Assembly (NCBI RefSeq): GCF_009730915.1
Contig: NC_052484.1
Location: 1,736,001 to 1,800,000, forward strand
Length of the DNA stretch: 64,000 nt
Origin: Dioscorea cayenensis subsp. rotundata
Lineage: Eukaryota > Streptophyta > Magnoliopsida > Dioscoreales > Dioscoreaceae
Direction: 5' to 3'
Part shown: in pieces, positions 35,240 through 45,478 of the stretch
Position numbering within the stretch: position 1 is the stretch's first letter
How the letters are laid out: each line of letters begins with the position of its first letter
Position numbers and translations under genes: made by a program
The notes under the pieces: generated by a model
What the model saw: the letters and a program-made list of their open reading frames with translations, nothing else
What the model was told of the DNA's origin: nothing
The model's database searches: none

Positions 35240-36030
35240 AAGGTTTGTTTGATTTGTACATAGGTATGACACAAGGAATGCATTAAAGTACAAGTGCTTG
35301 AGTATAATACAAATGTTTGTACTGTTATTTGTTTGATATAGTGAATATCATATTTTTTTTTTTGAGAAAGACAACAAATACCAGAATCTCAGAACGTACA
35401 CGTGTGGGGAGTAGGGCTCAACACCGACCCACGTGCATTTATCTTGCGCAGGACATGAGATTCGATCCCGGGTTCTTTCCAAAACAAACGTCTTCCGTAA
35501 GGGACCCGATACTAATTGACCCAAAGGCATTAGTATATCATAAAAATTTTTGTATTGTTTTCTGTTTCGATTTACATAAGTATTGGATTACAAAATTGTA
35601 ATATTTACTAAAATACTTTTTGTATAATCTTTTGCTGTTTTGGGAAAAAAAATTTATAGGACAAAATATTAAAATTTTTCTATTTTTAATAATCACCACT
35701 TAATTTTTTTTTTTATAATTTGTAAATTTATTGGGGGCATAATTATTTTTTTTAATTTCTAAAATACATTAGTTAATAATTAGAAAAAAAGAATAAATCA
35801 CTTGTTTTAAGCATGAATTTAATTAATAATTTTTTATCATAATTTTTTTTTATTCTCAAAATTTTTGATTGGGTTGTGGTTAGGTGTTGTAATTTTAAAT
35901 TTTAACTACGGGTGAAATTGTTTTTTAGTTATGTTGTACTATGATTAAAAAGTTATAATATGGTTTTGGTGAGACAAGATGTTCAGCAACTTGTGCTGTA
36001 CTTCAAACCCATTTGCAAATCAAACAAAAA
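35240..36030. mobile_element. MITE-family element carrying a nested SINE
   Basis: Left end GGTTTGTTTGATTTGTACAT then GACACAAG; the reverse complement of the right end (35975-36027) reads TTTGTTTGATTTGCAAATGG then CAGCACAAG. The imperfect inverted repeats span about 35-40 bp. The interior is AT-rich and non-coding. It is the same family as the elements at 2701-2795 and 3239-3465. A SINE inserted at 35353, so this element is older than that insertion. Confidence 0.68.
35353..35534 (-). mobile_element. tRNA-derived SINE, minus strand, with 8-bp target duplication
   Basis: Read on the minus strand it starts ACTAATGCCTTTGGGTCAAT, has a box-A-like segment (GGTCAATTAGTATCGGG), a box-B-like segment (GGATCGAATCTC) and ends in a poly(A) run (T run at 35353-35362 on the plus strand). 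ATATCATA flanks both sides (35345-35352 and 35535-35542). The body is about 180 bp, ordinary for plant SINEs, and needs a LINE for movement. Confidence 0.85.
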
Positions 36031-37195
36031 AATTTTTGTTGTGATGTCCCTTGCATATCATTGTGTATATACATATATATAATATTGGGTTTAAGTCATC
36101 TATATATGTACTTATATGACTGTATAACATTGTAGATTTACTATATATAATTACTCTGTAAAACTGTATAACATTGTTTGGCACTATTTAAAATTATTTA
36201 TGAATGGATCATAGCCATTGGGCAATAATCCAACGTACTATGAATGTCCATAGATTTGAAATCTAAAGACATCTCGAGATGGGTCTTCTATATATAATAT
36301 TAATTTATAATATAAATTGATTAATTTGAGTACGTGTTTATTAAACATGTGGTGTTAGTAGTTGAAATATTTAAATCCAATGCATCAAAGATAATGAAAA
36401 GTAATGTTATTGAGTCTTGATCATTAGCATTAATTTTAATAATCTAAAGTTTAAGTTAAGCATGTGACAGACATTTCTTGATTAATTAATGACTCAAAGT
36501 CAAGATTAGCATTCTTTTTACGTGAGTTAAGGACAAACATCAACCACCTTTTTTTTCCATTAATTTTTGCTAATAAGTTATTTATTGTTATTTGTTTTGG
36601 ATAACAACCATCTTCTTTACATGATCTTTATAGAGATTAGATTTCCAAAATTTACTAATTTTAAAGGATTATTTTGTTAGAATTAATAATTATCCTGATT
36701 TTTTTTACTAATATCATATATTATCATTATTACCCTTTTAGTAATTCATATCAAATTAATCATTAATTATAATGGGTTATTTATTAACTTTTAATATTTT
36801 ACCAGTGATGAAAAGTTAAGGGTACAAATCTTACTTTGGCTTGACTACAATTCTCATAATAATAATTTAAAAAAAAAATTATGAATAAACAAGGTTAGAT
36901 GCTTAATGATGCATGTAAAAATTTTATTTACCAAAAATATCCCTATCTCACTATAATAATGTATTTCTTAAGATGGGTAATTTGGGAAGAAGAGAAAAAA
37001 ATCCTTTAATTACCAAGTAATAAATTTTTTGTTCTCATTGTGCTTTTTAACATGCATTCTATTCACAAACAGTGGTAGAATTTGCAAAGCACTATTCCCT
37101 CTTTGCTTCTCTATATATTTTTTTTCAACTTTAAAATCCTAATCTTTTTAATATTTCAAATCACCTTCTTTTCTTGCCTCTTAGTCTTCTTTTAT
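36031..37195. other. AT-rich intergenic DNA upstream of the AHL-like gene
   Basis: No coding frame is seen. Near 36175-36290 a segment (TGTCCATAGATTTGAAATCT) resembles segments near 31620 and 46625, so it may be a remnant of a repeat shared by the three places. The rest is unremarkable. Confidence 0.45.
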
Positions 37196-37315
37196 ATTAT
37201 ATATATATATATATAAAATATATTGTGAAGCAAGTGAAAAGTTTGGTAGGTCTTCTGATCTCTCTTCAAGAACATGAGCAAGGTGAGCCATCTCTTTCTC
37301 TGTCTCTCTAATTAG
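37196..37315 (+). promoter_or_regulatory. likely core promoter and short upstream ORF of the AHL-like gene
   Basis: A TATATATATATATAAAATA stretch at about 37198-37220 can serve as TATA box. Downstream, ATGAGCAAG at 37274 opens a 13-residue upstream frame ending at 37315; the same place also matches a splice donor (AAG then GTGAGC). If used as a donor, an intron could remove part or all of the repeat that follows. Both readings are inferences. Confidence 0.4.
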
Positions 37316-37435
37316 AGTTTAATTAGATTACTTTAGGTATAGATTGTGTATCTATTGTTATCACCTTTCAACTATAATTATTCTTATATCCATCTTACTT
37401 ATTTATTTTTAAAATTATATTTAGTAATAGAAATT

Positions 37436-38443
37436 AAAGAAGAAGAAGGAGGAGGAGAAGAAGAAGTCATAAGAAACAACAGCTTCATAAGAAGAAGAAG
37501 AAGACCAGCAACAACAGAACAAACTTTGAAACAAGAAGTAGAAAAGAACATCAATAACAAGCTTCATAAGAAGAAGAAGAAGAAGAAGAAACCAGTTTTA
37601 TAAAAGAGAAGAGTAAGAAGAAGAAAACTAAGCTTTACAAGGAGGAGAATTTGAAGAAGAAGAAGAAAAAGAAGAAAACAAAGCTTTCCAAGGAGAAGCA
37701 GAAGAAGAAGAACAACAACAACAAAAACAACAGTAGCCTTAGAAGGAGGAGGAGGAGAAGAAGAAGAAGAAACCGGCTTTACAATAAGAAGAAAAAGAAA
37801 AAGAAGCTTTACAAGGAGGAGAAGAAAGAGTAACATCAACAACAAAAAGAAGAAGAAGAAGAAGAAGAAGCAGCTTTACAAGAAGAAAAATAGAAGGAGA
37901 ACAACAACAGCACTAACAGCTAGCTTCATAAGAACAAGAAGAAGAAGAAGAGGAAGGATAACAACAACAGCAACAATAACAGAAAAAGAAGAAGAAGAAG
38001 AATAATAACAAAAGGTGAAGAAGAAGAAGAAGAAGAAAAACAACAACAACAATATAACAAAAGAAGAAGAAGAACAACAACAACACAATAACAAAAGGAG
38101 AAGAAGAAGAACAACAACAATAACAAAAGAAGAAGAAGAAGAACAACAACAACACAATAACAAAAAGAGGAGAAGAAGAAGAACAACAACAACAACAATA
38201 ACAAAAGAAGAAGAAGAAGAAGAAGAAGAAGAAGAAGAACAACAACAACAACAAGCTTCACAAGAAGAAGAAGAAGAACAACAACAATAACTAAAGAAGA
38301 AGATCAGAACAACAACAAGAAGCTTCACAAGAAGAAAAAGAAAGAACAACAAACTTCACTAGAAGAAGAAAACAAAGAAGAAGAAGTACAACAACAACAA
38401 CAAATATTCACAAACCTTCACAAAAAGAAGAAGAAGAACAACA
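37436..38443 (+). repeat. roughly 1-kb T-poor GAA/AAC trinucleotide repeat
   Basis: Long blocks of (GAA)n and (AAC)n alternate, with few T except in a recurring core AAGCTTYAYAAGAAGAAG (near 37558, 37628, 37680, 37803, 37919, 38252, 38320 and others). It is an irregular minisatellite built from a unit of core plus GAA arm plus AAC arm. One reading gives Lys/Glu/Gln/Asn tracts and the other strand Ser/Leu/Phe tracts, but the frames are interrupted and I do not call it coding. It ends directly at the AHL start codon and probably forms the leader or proximal promoter. Confidence 0.85.
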
Positions 38444-39184
38444 ATGTCCAACAAATGGTGGGCACAAGAACCTCTACATCTCCCCATCCCTTCCACTCCA
38501 ACCCAATCACCACCACCACCACCACCACCAAACCCTAACCCTAACCCTAATCCTCCCTCTCACCATCCTGGACCTCATCACCATCCATCCAACTCCAACT
38601 CCAAATCCAAATCCAAACCCAAACCCAAACCCCCTCATCTCCTCTCCTACGAATCCCCTTCTTCTCTCCACACCCACCTCCTCCACCTCCCTTCCGGCAC
38701 CGACATCTCCCTCTCCCTCTCCCTCTTCTCTCGCCACCACCACCTCTCTCTTTCCATCCTCTCCGTCACCGGCTCCATCTCCTCCACCACTCTTCTCCTC
38801 CCTTCCACCTCCTCCCCTCTCCTCCTCCACGGCCACTTCCAACTCCTCTCCCTCTCCGGCTCCTTCTTCCCCGGCCCTTCTCCTCCTCTCACCGTCTACC
38901 TCACCGGCCCTCACGGCCAACTCATCGGCGGCACTCTTATTGGCTCTCTAGTCTCTTCCGGTCCGGTCATCATCCTCGCTGCCACTTCCTCATCTCCTTC
39001 TTTTGACCATCTTCCTCTTCAAGACAATGACGACGTCGCCGGAGCAATCTCCGGCGACCTCCCTGATTACTCTCCTCCTCCTCCTCCTCCTCCTTCTTCT
39101 TCTTCTTTGCCTTTAGATGCCATGCAAGTTGGCCATGCAAGCTTGCCATTTTTTAATGTAAATTTATTGCGTATATTAAGTTAA
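38444..39184 (+). CDS. AHL-like PPC/DUF296-domain protein without an AT-hook
   Basis: AHL proteins are plant nuclear proteins that bind AT-rich DNA by an AT-hook and assemble through the PPC domain. The frame has 246 residues and no intron, as in clade A AHLs, and starts MSNKWWAQEP like the family's MANRWW. A Pro/His/Asn-rich spacer leads to SKSKSKPKPKPPHLLSYESP, which aligns with the usual RGRPxGSKNKPKPP segment but has no RGRP core. The PPC domain (about residues 75-195) reads HTHLLHLPSGTDISLSL, LSILSVTGSISSTTL, HGHFQLLSLSGSFFPG, TVYLTGPHGQLIGG and GPVIILAATSSS. The GRFEIL partner-binding hexapeptide is GHFQLL here. The C-terminus has Pro and Ser runs and LPFFN. Coding sequence is very C-rich. 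A loss of direct DNA binding is inferred. Confidence 0.88.
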   Translation: MSNKWWAQEPLHLPIPSTPTQSPPPPPPPNPNPNPNPPSHHPGPHHHPSNSNSKSKSKPKPKPPHLLSYESPSSLHTHLLHLPSGTDISLSLSLFSRHHHLSLSILSVTGSISSTTLLLPSTSSPLLLHGHFQLLSLSGSFFPGPSPPLTVYLTGPHGQLIGGTLIGSLVSSGPVIILAATSSSPSFDHLPLQDNDDVAGAISGDLPDYSPPPPPPPSSSSLPLDAMQVGHASLPFFNVNLLRILS

Positions 39185-39222
39185 TTTCTTGTTTTTGATT
39201 TTATTTTTGGAGTTTGTACGTG

Positions 39223-39680
39223 TGATTTTTTTTTTCTTTTTGTTTTTGTAATTGAATGGTGTTAATTTTTCATCTTTTTTTTTATTATATATATATATAT
39301 TTTTTCCCCTTAAATGATATTATCTCTTTTGTTGGTTTATATTAGAAATAAATTATATTTGTAATAGCATTATTTATATATATATATATATATATATTGT
39401 GATTAATTAATATTAGAAACTAAAGAAGAAGTGTTTTTTTTTATTCTTATTTTTGTTTTTGTATTGAAAGATGTTAATTTATCATTTTTTTATTATAGTT
39501 TTTTTCCTTAGTTTTTTCTGTGTTTAATATTTGTAATATAATATCATGAAATTATGCATGTTATATTTATTAGAACGAAATTATCTCTTTTGTTGGTTTA
39601 TTAGAAATAAAGTATATTGTAATACCATTTTCTATTATATATATATATTGTGATTAATTAATATTAGAAACTAAAGAAGA
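39223..39680. repeat. tandem duplication of about 210-250 bp downstream of the AHL-like gene
   Basis: TTATCTCTTTTGTTGGTTTA, then TTAGAAATAAA, a (TA)n tract and TGATTAATTAATATTAGAAA occur at 39320-39432 and again at 39580-39675. The preceding T-rich part (near 39225 and 39431) is duplicated as well. Copies differ mainly in TA-tract length. Confidence 0.75.
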
Positions 39681-41241
39681 AGAAGAAGAAGTCCATAATT
39701 CTTTGAAGTTTCAACATCACAATCAAAAGAACTTTTGGTCAAATTAAACTCAAATATAATATATATAGATATAATTATAAAGGTTCATCTCATAGTTGAC
39801 CTAATGCTCCTTCTTAGTCATTAAATTGCCCTTATTAATTTTCCATTAAAAAAATTTTACAATGAATTATCTTCCCAAGATTTCTAATTTGCAAACATTT
39901 TTAATTTCTATCCAAATGTGAAGGTACTTTTAATATTTAATATAACAAGTTTAATTAATAATTAATAATTAATAATTTAATAATAAAAAGTATTAATCTA
40001 TATGTAAAAATATATATATTTAACTGAACCGACCGAAATATTTTACAATTGAATAATCAGATGAACTCATGTGATCGAAATTCACTTTGAGAATCTTAAA
40101 ATTTTTTTAATTAGCAAAGTTAGGAACTTAATTCCATTAATTTAATTAATCAAATCATAGCCTCCATTAAACTAATCATTTTTTAATGAGAACCAATAAA
40201 ATTAGAGGTAAGTAAAGAACACCACTAGCAATAATGATGAACTAGAAGCTTAATAAATTAGTTAAAGTGGACCACACTAACTAAAGTGATGAAAAGTGAT
40301 TAGTGATGAGATTAAGTTTAATCACATGCTAAACAAGATGCTTTAGACATGTAAACTTTTATAATGTGGTTGTACCTAATTGTAACTCAATACTTATATA
40401 GTCACTTTATAAGGTTAAATATGTATTTAAAAAATAACCATTATTAATAATAATAAAATTATTGAACAAATGAACTCCTGAATAATTCTCTTTCCGAGGA
40501 ACAAATATAACATTCAAGAGAAATTGTTCTTATCATCTTTCCAACTTTCTTACTTTGATAAAAAAATTTAGACTATTTTTATATCTCCAAAAACGTTCTT
40601 CCTATTTCTAAGACTCTCTTACTTTTCAGTACTTTTGACTGAAATGCCGTACAAAATAGTATACAAGATATTAAACATCAAAAACAAATCTTATACAAAA
40701 CATTATAAATTAAATAAAAACTTATGTAATTACACATAAACACATAATATTAAATAAAAAATATATTTAATAAACGGAAAATACATTTCGTAAAAGAAGA
40801 CAAAATTATATTTTAAAATAAAATAATCTAATGACTTGAGTTGCAAGAACTGAAAAAATAAGTAAACTGAAAAGAGAGATTGTCTAGGAAATTGAAAATT
40901 TTAGAAAGGCTGTAGGGGATATTTGAAAAGTTACAAAAACTAATAAATAATTTTTTTTTTAAAATTAAAAAAAAAGCCAAAATTTTTTTTTTTCAATCCA
41001 TGAAAATACAAAGAAAGTGCAGAATGCATGTCATCTCAAAGAGCATCAAATCAAGAAAATAATTAAAACAAAGAATATCAGCAATCACTTGATCAGACAT
41101 TTGAGGGTCCTCACTTCCAAAACTACAGAAAAAAAAATGCAGAAAAGAAGCAATGATAACAAAAGGGATGCTTGATTGCAACTTCCAGAATTTCATAAAG
41201 TTTATGCTATCAAATCAATAATAACAACTGTTTAGAGGAAG

Positions 41242-41272
<31 letters not shown>

Positions 41273-41717
41273 CAAGTACTCAATTTCCACAAAAAGAAAT
41301 CTCCAAAACCAATTTATCTATCCAAAAAAGGAGCATATAAAAGTAGAATAAGATATCACTCCAATTTTATTAGACTAGTCTCATTTCTCAACCATCTTAT
41401 GGATTCTAAATTCAATGAGAACAAAAATATTTTCTACCATGTAGCATAAATGGATATCGATTTTCATATCATATAGTTAACTGCATTCACCAGCAACAAC
41501 AAGCCATTAGTCCTAATTATTTGGAGTCAGCTACACAAATTTTTCTTTTCTGTGTTCTTCTATCAAGAATTAAAAGACTAGATAAACCAAAGTCAGATAT
41601 ATCATTATGTAGGTAACTACATTCCTAGAATTGACTCAAATTGTCAATGAAACCAGGAAGATATCTCTAATATTCACTATGACATACATCACAATGACAC
41701 TATTTTAACGAAATCAA
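39681..41717. other. intergenic DNA between the convergent AHL-like and methyltransferase genes
   Basis: AT-rich without a supported gene. A minus-strand frame at 40993-41196 has no recognisable domain. At 41492-41540 the sequence CAACAACAAGCCATTAGTCC and ATTTGGAGTCAGCTAC resembles the conserved tail of a widespread plant SINE family (Au-like); only this short stretch is visible. A (TA)n tract lies at 41248-41272. Confidence 0.5.
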
Positions 41718-41878
41718 CTCCCCTAGTTCTAGAATCAGGGAACGCCTGGTTTCTACCTATTAAACCTTGACATGTGTCCACAATCACAATAGAAAAAATA
41801 CAATAACATCACATAGGACACGTGTCAGAATATAATAGGCTGGAATCAGTGTATTCCCTAGTTCCGGAACCAGGGGAG
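41718..41878. mobile_element. 161-bp MITE with 25-bp terminal inverted repeats
   Basis: Left end CTCCCCTAGTTCTAGAATCA then GGGAA; the reverse complement of the right end is CTCCCCTGGTTCCGGAACTA then GGGAA. About 20 of 25 positions match. The 110-bp interior is non-coding and contains a G-box-like GACACGTGTC. Superfamily uncertain, since no clear target duplication is visible. Confidence 0.75.
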
Positions 41879-42298
41879 ATGAACTCCTATTTTAACCACC
41901 CACATTCATGCTTTTATATATACTATAAAGTTAATTAAGATGAAATGCTTTTTACCCGAAGATAACTATTAACTGTAATAGAACTTGCTACTTGAAATTT
42001 CACCATTGTATATGAAAGTGAAAATGTTGCCATTTATAAATTATTTTAACCATATGTGTACTCAGATTCATGATTGTACACTACAAAAATAATTAAGATG
42101 AAACAACTTGTTTAGTTCAACTCAAAACAGTGAAAAACAGGGCCTTGCTTGTCGAGTATTTTCAATGTTCATAATGATTGGTATATACCTAAAGAACATT
42201 CCAAGAAATCTCTGAAACAATGAAAATACATATGATTTTTTAATATCAGGCTATTTTGTTCAATTGAATTACCTCGATGACAATGACTGGGGAAAAAT

Positions 42299-45200
42299 TC
42301 ATGAGGGCTTTGCAAACTTCCCATGAACCCAAACCCTTTGCATTTTCTTCCCATTCTTGCGGTTCATTGAAGTCACACAACAATATTCAAGCTCTAACTG
42401 CATGAACACAAACAGTATCTCTTGAACAGTTTAACCAAAAGTCTTTTATGTGATCAGAAATAATTCATAAATTATAAATCACCATTGAACTGCCTAAACA
42501 ACAATGTCAGATAATATCAAGAACGAAAAGAGCATTTAGGTTGTATACCTTACAAAAATCGCTAATTGCTATTATAACCCTGTAAAAACCACATCTGCTT
42601 ACCAAAAGTCAACTTTAAAAAAAAATTCTAAAAAGACCAAACTATCCCTCACTCTCTTCTTCATCTAACTTAGGATGGGAAAAAAGAGAATATAGACGTA
42701 GCGGTAGATATGTCTTTTCATAAAAAATTTAAGTTTACTTTTAACCTAGGTGTGTATAAGTAGACAACTTTTTGTAGTCACAAGAGTATATCGGCAAGTA
42801 CATGCTTTTATGGAGGTATAGAAGCAATTGCCCAAAAGAAAATTAAATTTTTGCGCCTATGTAGTAAATAAAATATGAAAGTAACAAACTTTGGATTGGT
42901 GATACCACAATGGGCTTGCGGTAGATATATATAATACCTCAATGAAGCCAGCACCCACAAAAAGATCCCTTACAATATCCAGTGAAAAGAAATACGAAAG
43001 TGTGCCTTCCAATCGCATGTATTCCCGGTACCCAACCTTTTGTTCCACAGGAAACCGAAGCATTGTCATGTCATAAAGGCCTGTCAACCGTCTATTTGTC
43101 TCGTATTAAAATCCTTTTAAATGAACAAAGATGACATAGGAAAACTGAAGATCAGACAACATATATTATGTTTAATTACCATAATCTCTGAAAAGTAGCA
43201 AACATCCAGGTTTTAAGGTGGAGTGGCATTCCGCAAGAACAAATGGCATGTTCTGCAATGGGACTGCTGACAAAGTGAATATCTACAAATGACGAAGGAA
43301 TAGAGCATTAGAAGATGAGATACATGAGTGTTTGCTCCAGGAAAGAAAACGTTTTACTCTTTTGTTTCATCAAAAATTGCTGAATGGTAGGAAAAAGAGT
43401 AGTTTGCTGCTTATTTATTTTCAAATTCATTCATTCTTCAATTTAAGACAATGAAAGTTGCAAACTATCTAAATAAACATGCCATAATGATTTAAGTAAG
43501 ATATCTCATTTAAGTGGGTAAATAACATTCTAATTTCTCATTCATATCAAGCAATTATCTTGCTGAAGCAAGTGAATAAGGTATCATTTAATCATGGCAA
43601 TAGAAATACACCAATAAAAAAATTAGCAATAAAGGCTAGTCTTTCAATGAAACAATTGATACAGTAGACAATGTCTATTACCAAGGTGACAAAATCAACT
43701 CCACCAATACAACATTGAGCTTTTGTATCATTCAACATCATCATCTCTTCTTCAGCATCTACGACATATGTCAATGAGAAGCATGTGTACAAGTAAATTT
43801 CCATAATCATCAAACATAAAGATGCTTAGTGGCATGAGTTCAAGTAAATTAACCTGCTGAGGAACTACTCTGGTTCCTTGACGGAGAATTCTGACAAGAA
43901 GAACAGAAAAGCCATTCTGGGAACTTGTTAACAGAAAAATCAAGTAAAAATGGATGAAATCGCTGTTCTGATGAGACTCCAATGGTCGAAAAAATAATCT
44001 CTTTTGCTCTTTCAACAACCTCTGCGCTACAGTCGCACGCATAAATAACCATGTTCTTTTTGGCACTAAACAAGAGTAGACTTGTTAATAATGTTTGCCA
44101 TCCAACAAACCCTTAAAAAACAAAGCTAAACATGCTCTGCAAGTTGCTAGCATCCTCTATGAGAAGCTATAAGAGATAAGAGAGGAAGATGAAAACAAAC
44201 ATCCAAGAATTATTTGAAATGGTGATCCAAAGAAGGTTTAACAAGCGTTTTGACAAAATTAAGCATAGCTAAGAAAAGGAAAATGCAACCTCCACTTATA
44301 AACTAAATGTTCATGAAAAACTATAATAGCAAGCTCATCATCACTCATTTCATGTATACATATATATATATATTGGCAAAAGTGCAAGCTCTGAAATATT
44401 TTGTCTGATGAAGTTAACCATTTACCTTAGCAAATTCTTTGTCCTAACCAACAAACTCTAGTCAAGTCATCTACTTGAATTCAGACTCATTGCAAAATAA
44501 CTTTATAAACCCTAGAAGCCTTTAAAAAGCTTCTTTTATATTTGGCTATAAATGAGTCATTATCATCTTATAACACTCCAACACTATAAATACCATTTCA
44601 TTGAGTTATTCAAACTCTAAAATATGTCTAATTTAAGGTGTCAAGAACTGGTCACTCAATTCTCCCACAACTACTCAGGCAAATCTGAGTTCTCTAAATG
44701 AATAAATTATATCTCATATATATATTGGCATCTCATACAATCAAGTAATCAACTATCTTACAATAACATAATAAATGCATATGATGATGTTAAAAATTCA
44801 TAGCAAGCTATTACATTAAGCATCATTCATCTCATACATCTATTACCATCTTGTGCAATCAACTATGTTACTAATGGCACAATAAACTCATACAATGATG
44901 TCAATTATAATAATTTCTAAACCATAAAATAGCAAATGATTTGCTTAGCATGCAAACCATTTATTTTAACAATTAGAATCAAACATAATCTATAAATTCC
45001 AAATATATGAAACACAACAAGAACACAACTTTTTTGTTTTTTAAATACCGTAAGATGGGAAGAACAGTGCTCCCATTCCCACATCCCACCTCCAAAACTT
45101 TAGCAAAACCATCACTACTTCTCAACTCCGGAAACTCCTCCAACAAATACCTTCTTTCCTTAAATAAATCAAAAGCACAAACAACTCTCAAACCAAATCA

Positions 45201-45478
45201 CAAACAACTCTCAATCGATATATAAGTTCATGAAAAAAAGAGAAAATTTTTCTAATAAAAAGAGAAAAAACAGAGATTTTGGAAAGGAAAACCTTGAAGA
45301 ACTTCCCGGAGGAGTGGCGGCGGTGGAAGCTCCGCCAGGCATCGGCGTTGCAAGGAGGAAGAGACGGAGCAGAGGGAGTGAGATGGTAGAGAAGAGAAGG
45401 ATCGTTCTCGACCTCGTCTCGAAGCTCTTCCCAATCGAAATCTCTCGAGTGGTACTCGGCCGTCGTCGCCGTCGCCAT
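42299..45478 (-). CDS. METTL2/6-type methyltransferase, probable tRNA m3C32 enzyme, 7 exons
   Basis: SAM-dependent methyltransferase; family members (yeast Trm140, animal METTL2/6/8) form 3-methylcytidine at tRNA position 32. Exons on the minus strand: 45478-45293, 45158-45049, 44065-43854, 43758-43682, 43282-43180, 43080-42938, 42397-42299; 309 residues, a usual length for the single-domain plant form. Start MATATTAEYHSRDFDWEEL. The lead-in WRSFHRRHSSGKFFKERRYLLEEFPEL is family-typical. SAM-binding motif I is VLEVGCGNGSTVLPIL, the acidic motif II YACDCSAEVVERAKE, then GGVDFVTLIFTLSAVP, LKPGCLLLFRDYGLYDMTMLRF and SYFFSLDIVRDLFVGAGF. The tail is RVWVHGKFAKPS. All phases fit. The region between motif II and GGVDF is long and Ser/Asn-rich. 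Substrate choice is inferred. Confidence 0.9.

Noticed and set aside
37564-38352. Poly-Leu/Phe/Ser/Cys frames opposite the GAA/AAC repeat
   Set aside because: Pure consequence of trinucleotide repeats read on the other strand; several frames are open at once.
40993-41196. Hydrophobic 67-residue minus-strand frame
   Set aside because: AT-rich frame with no conserved motif, in a region after the methyltransferase gene; likely chance.
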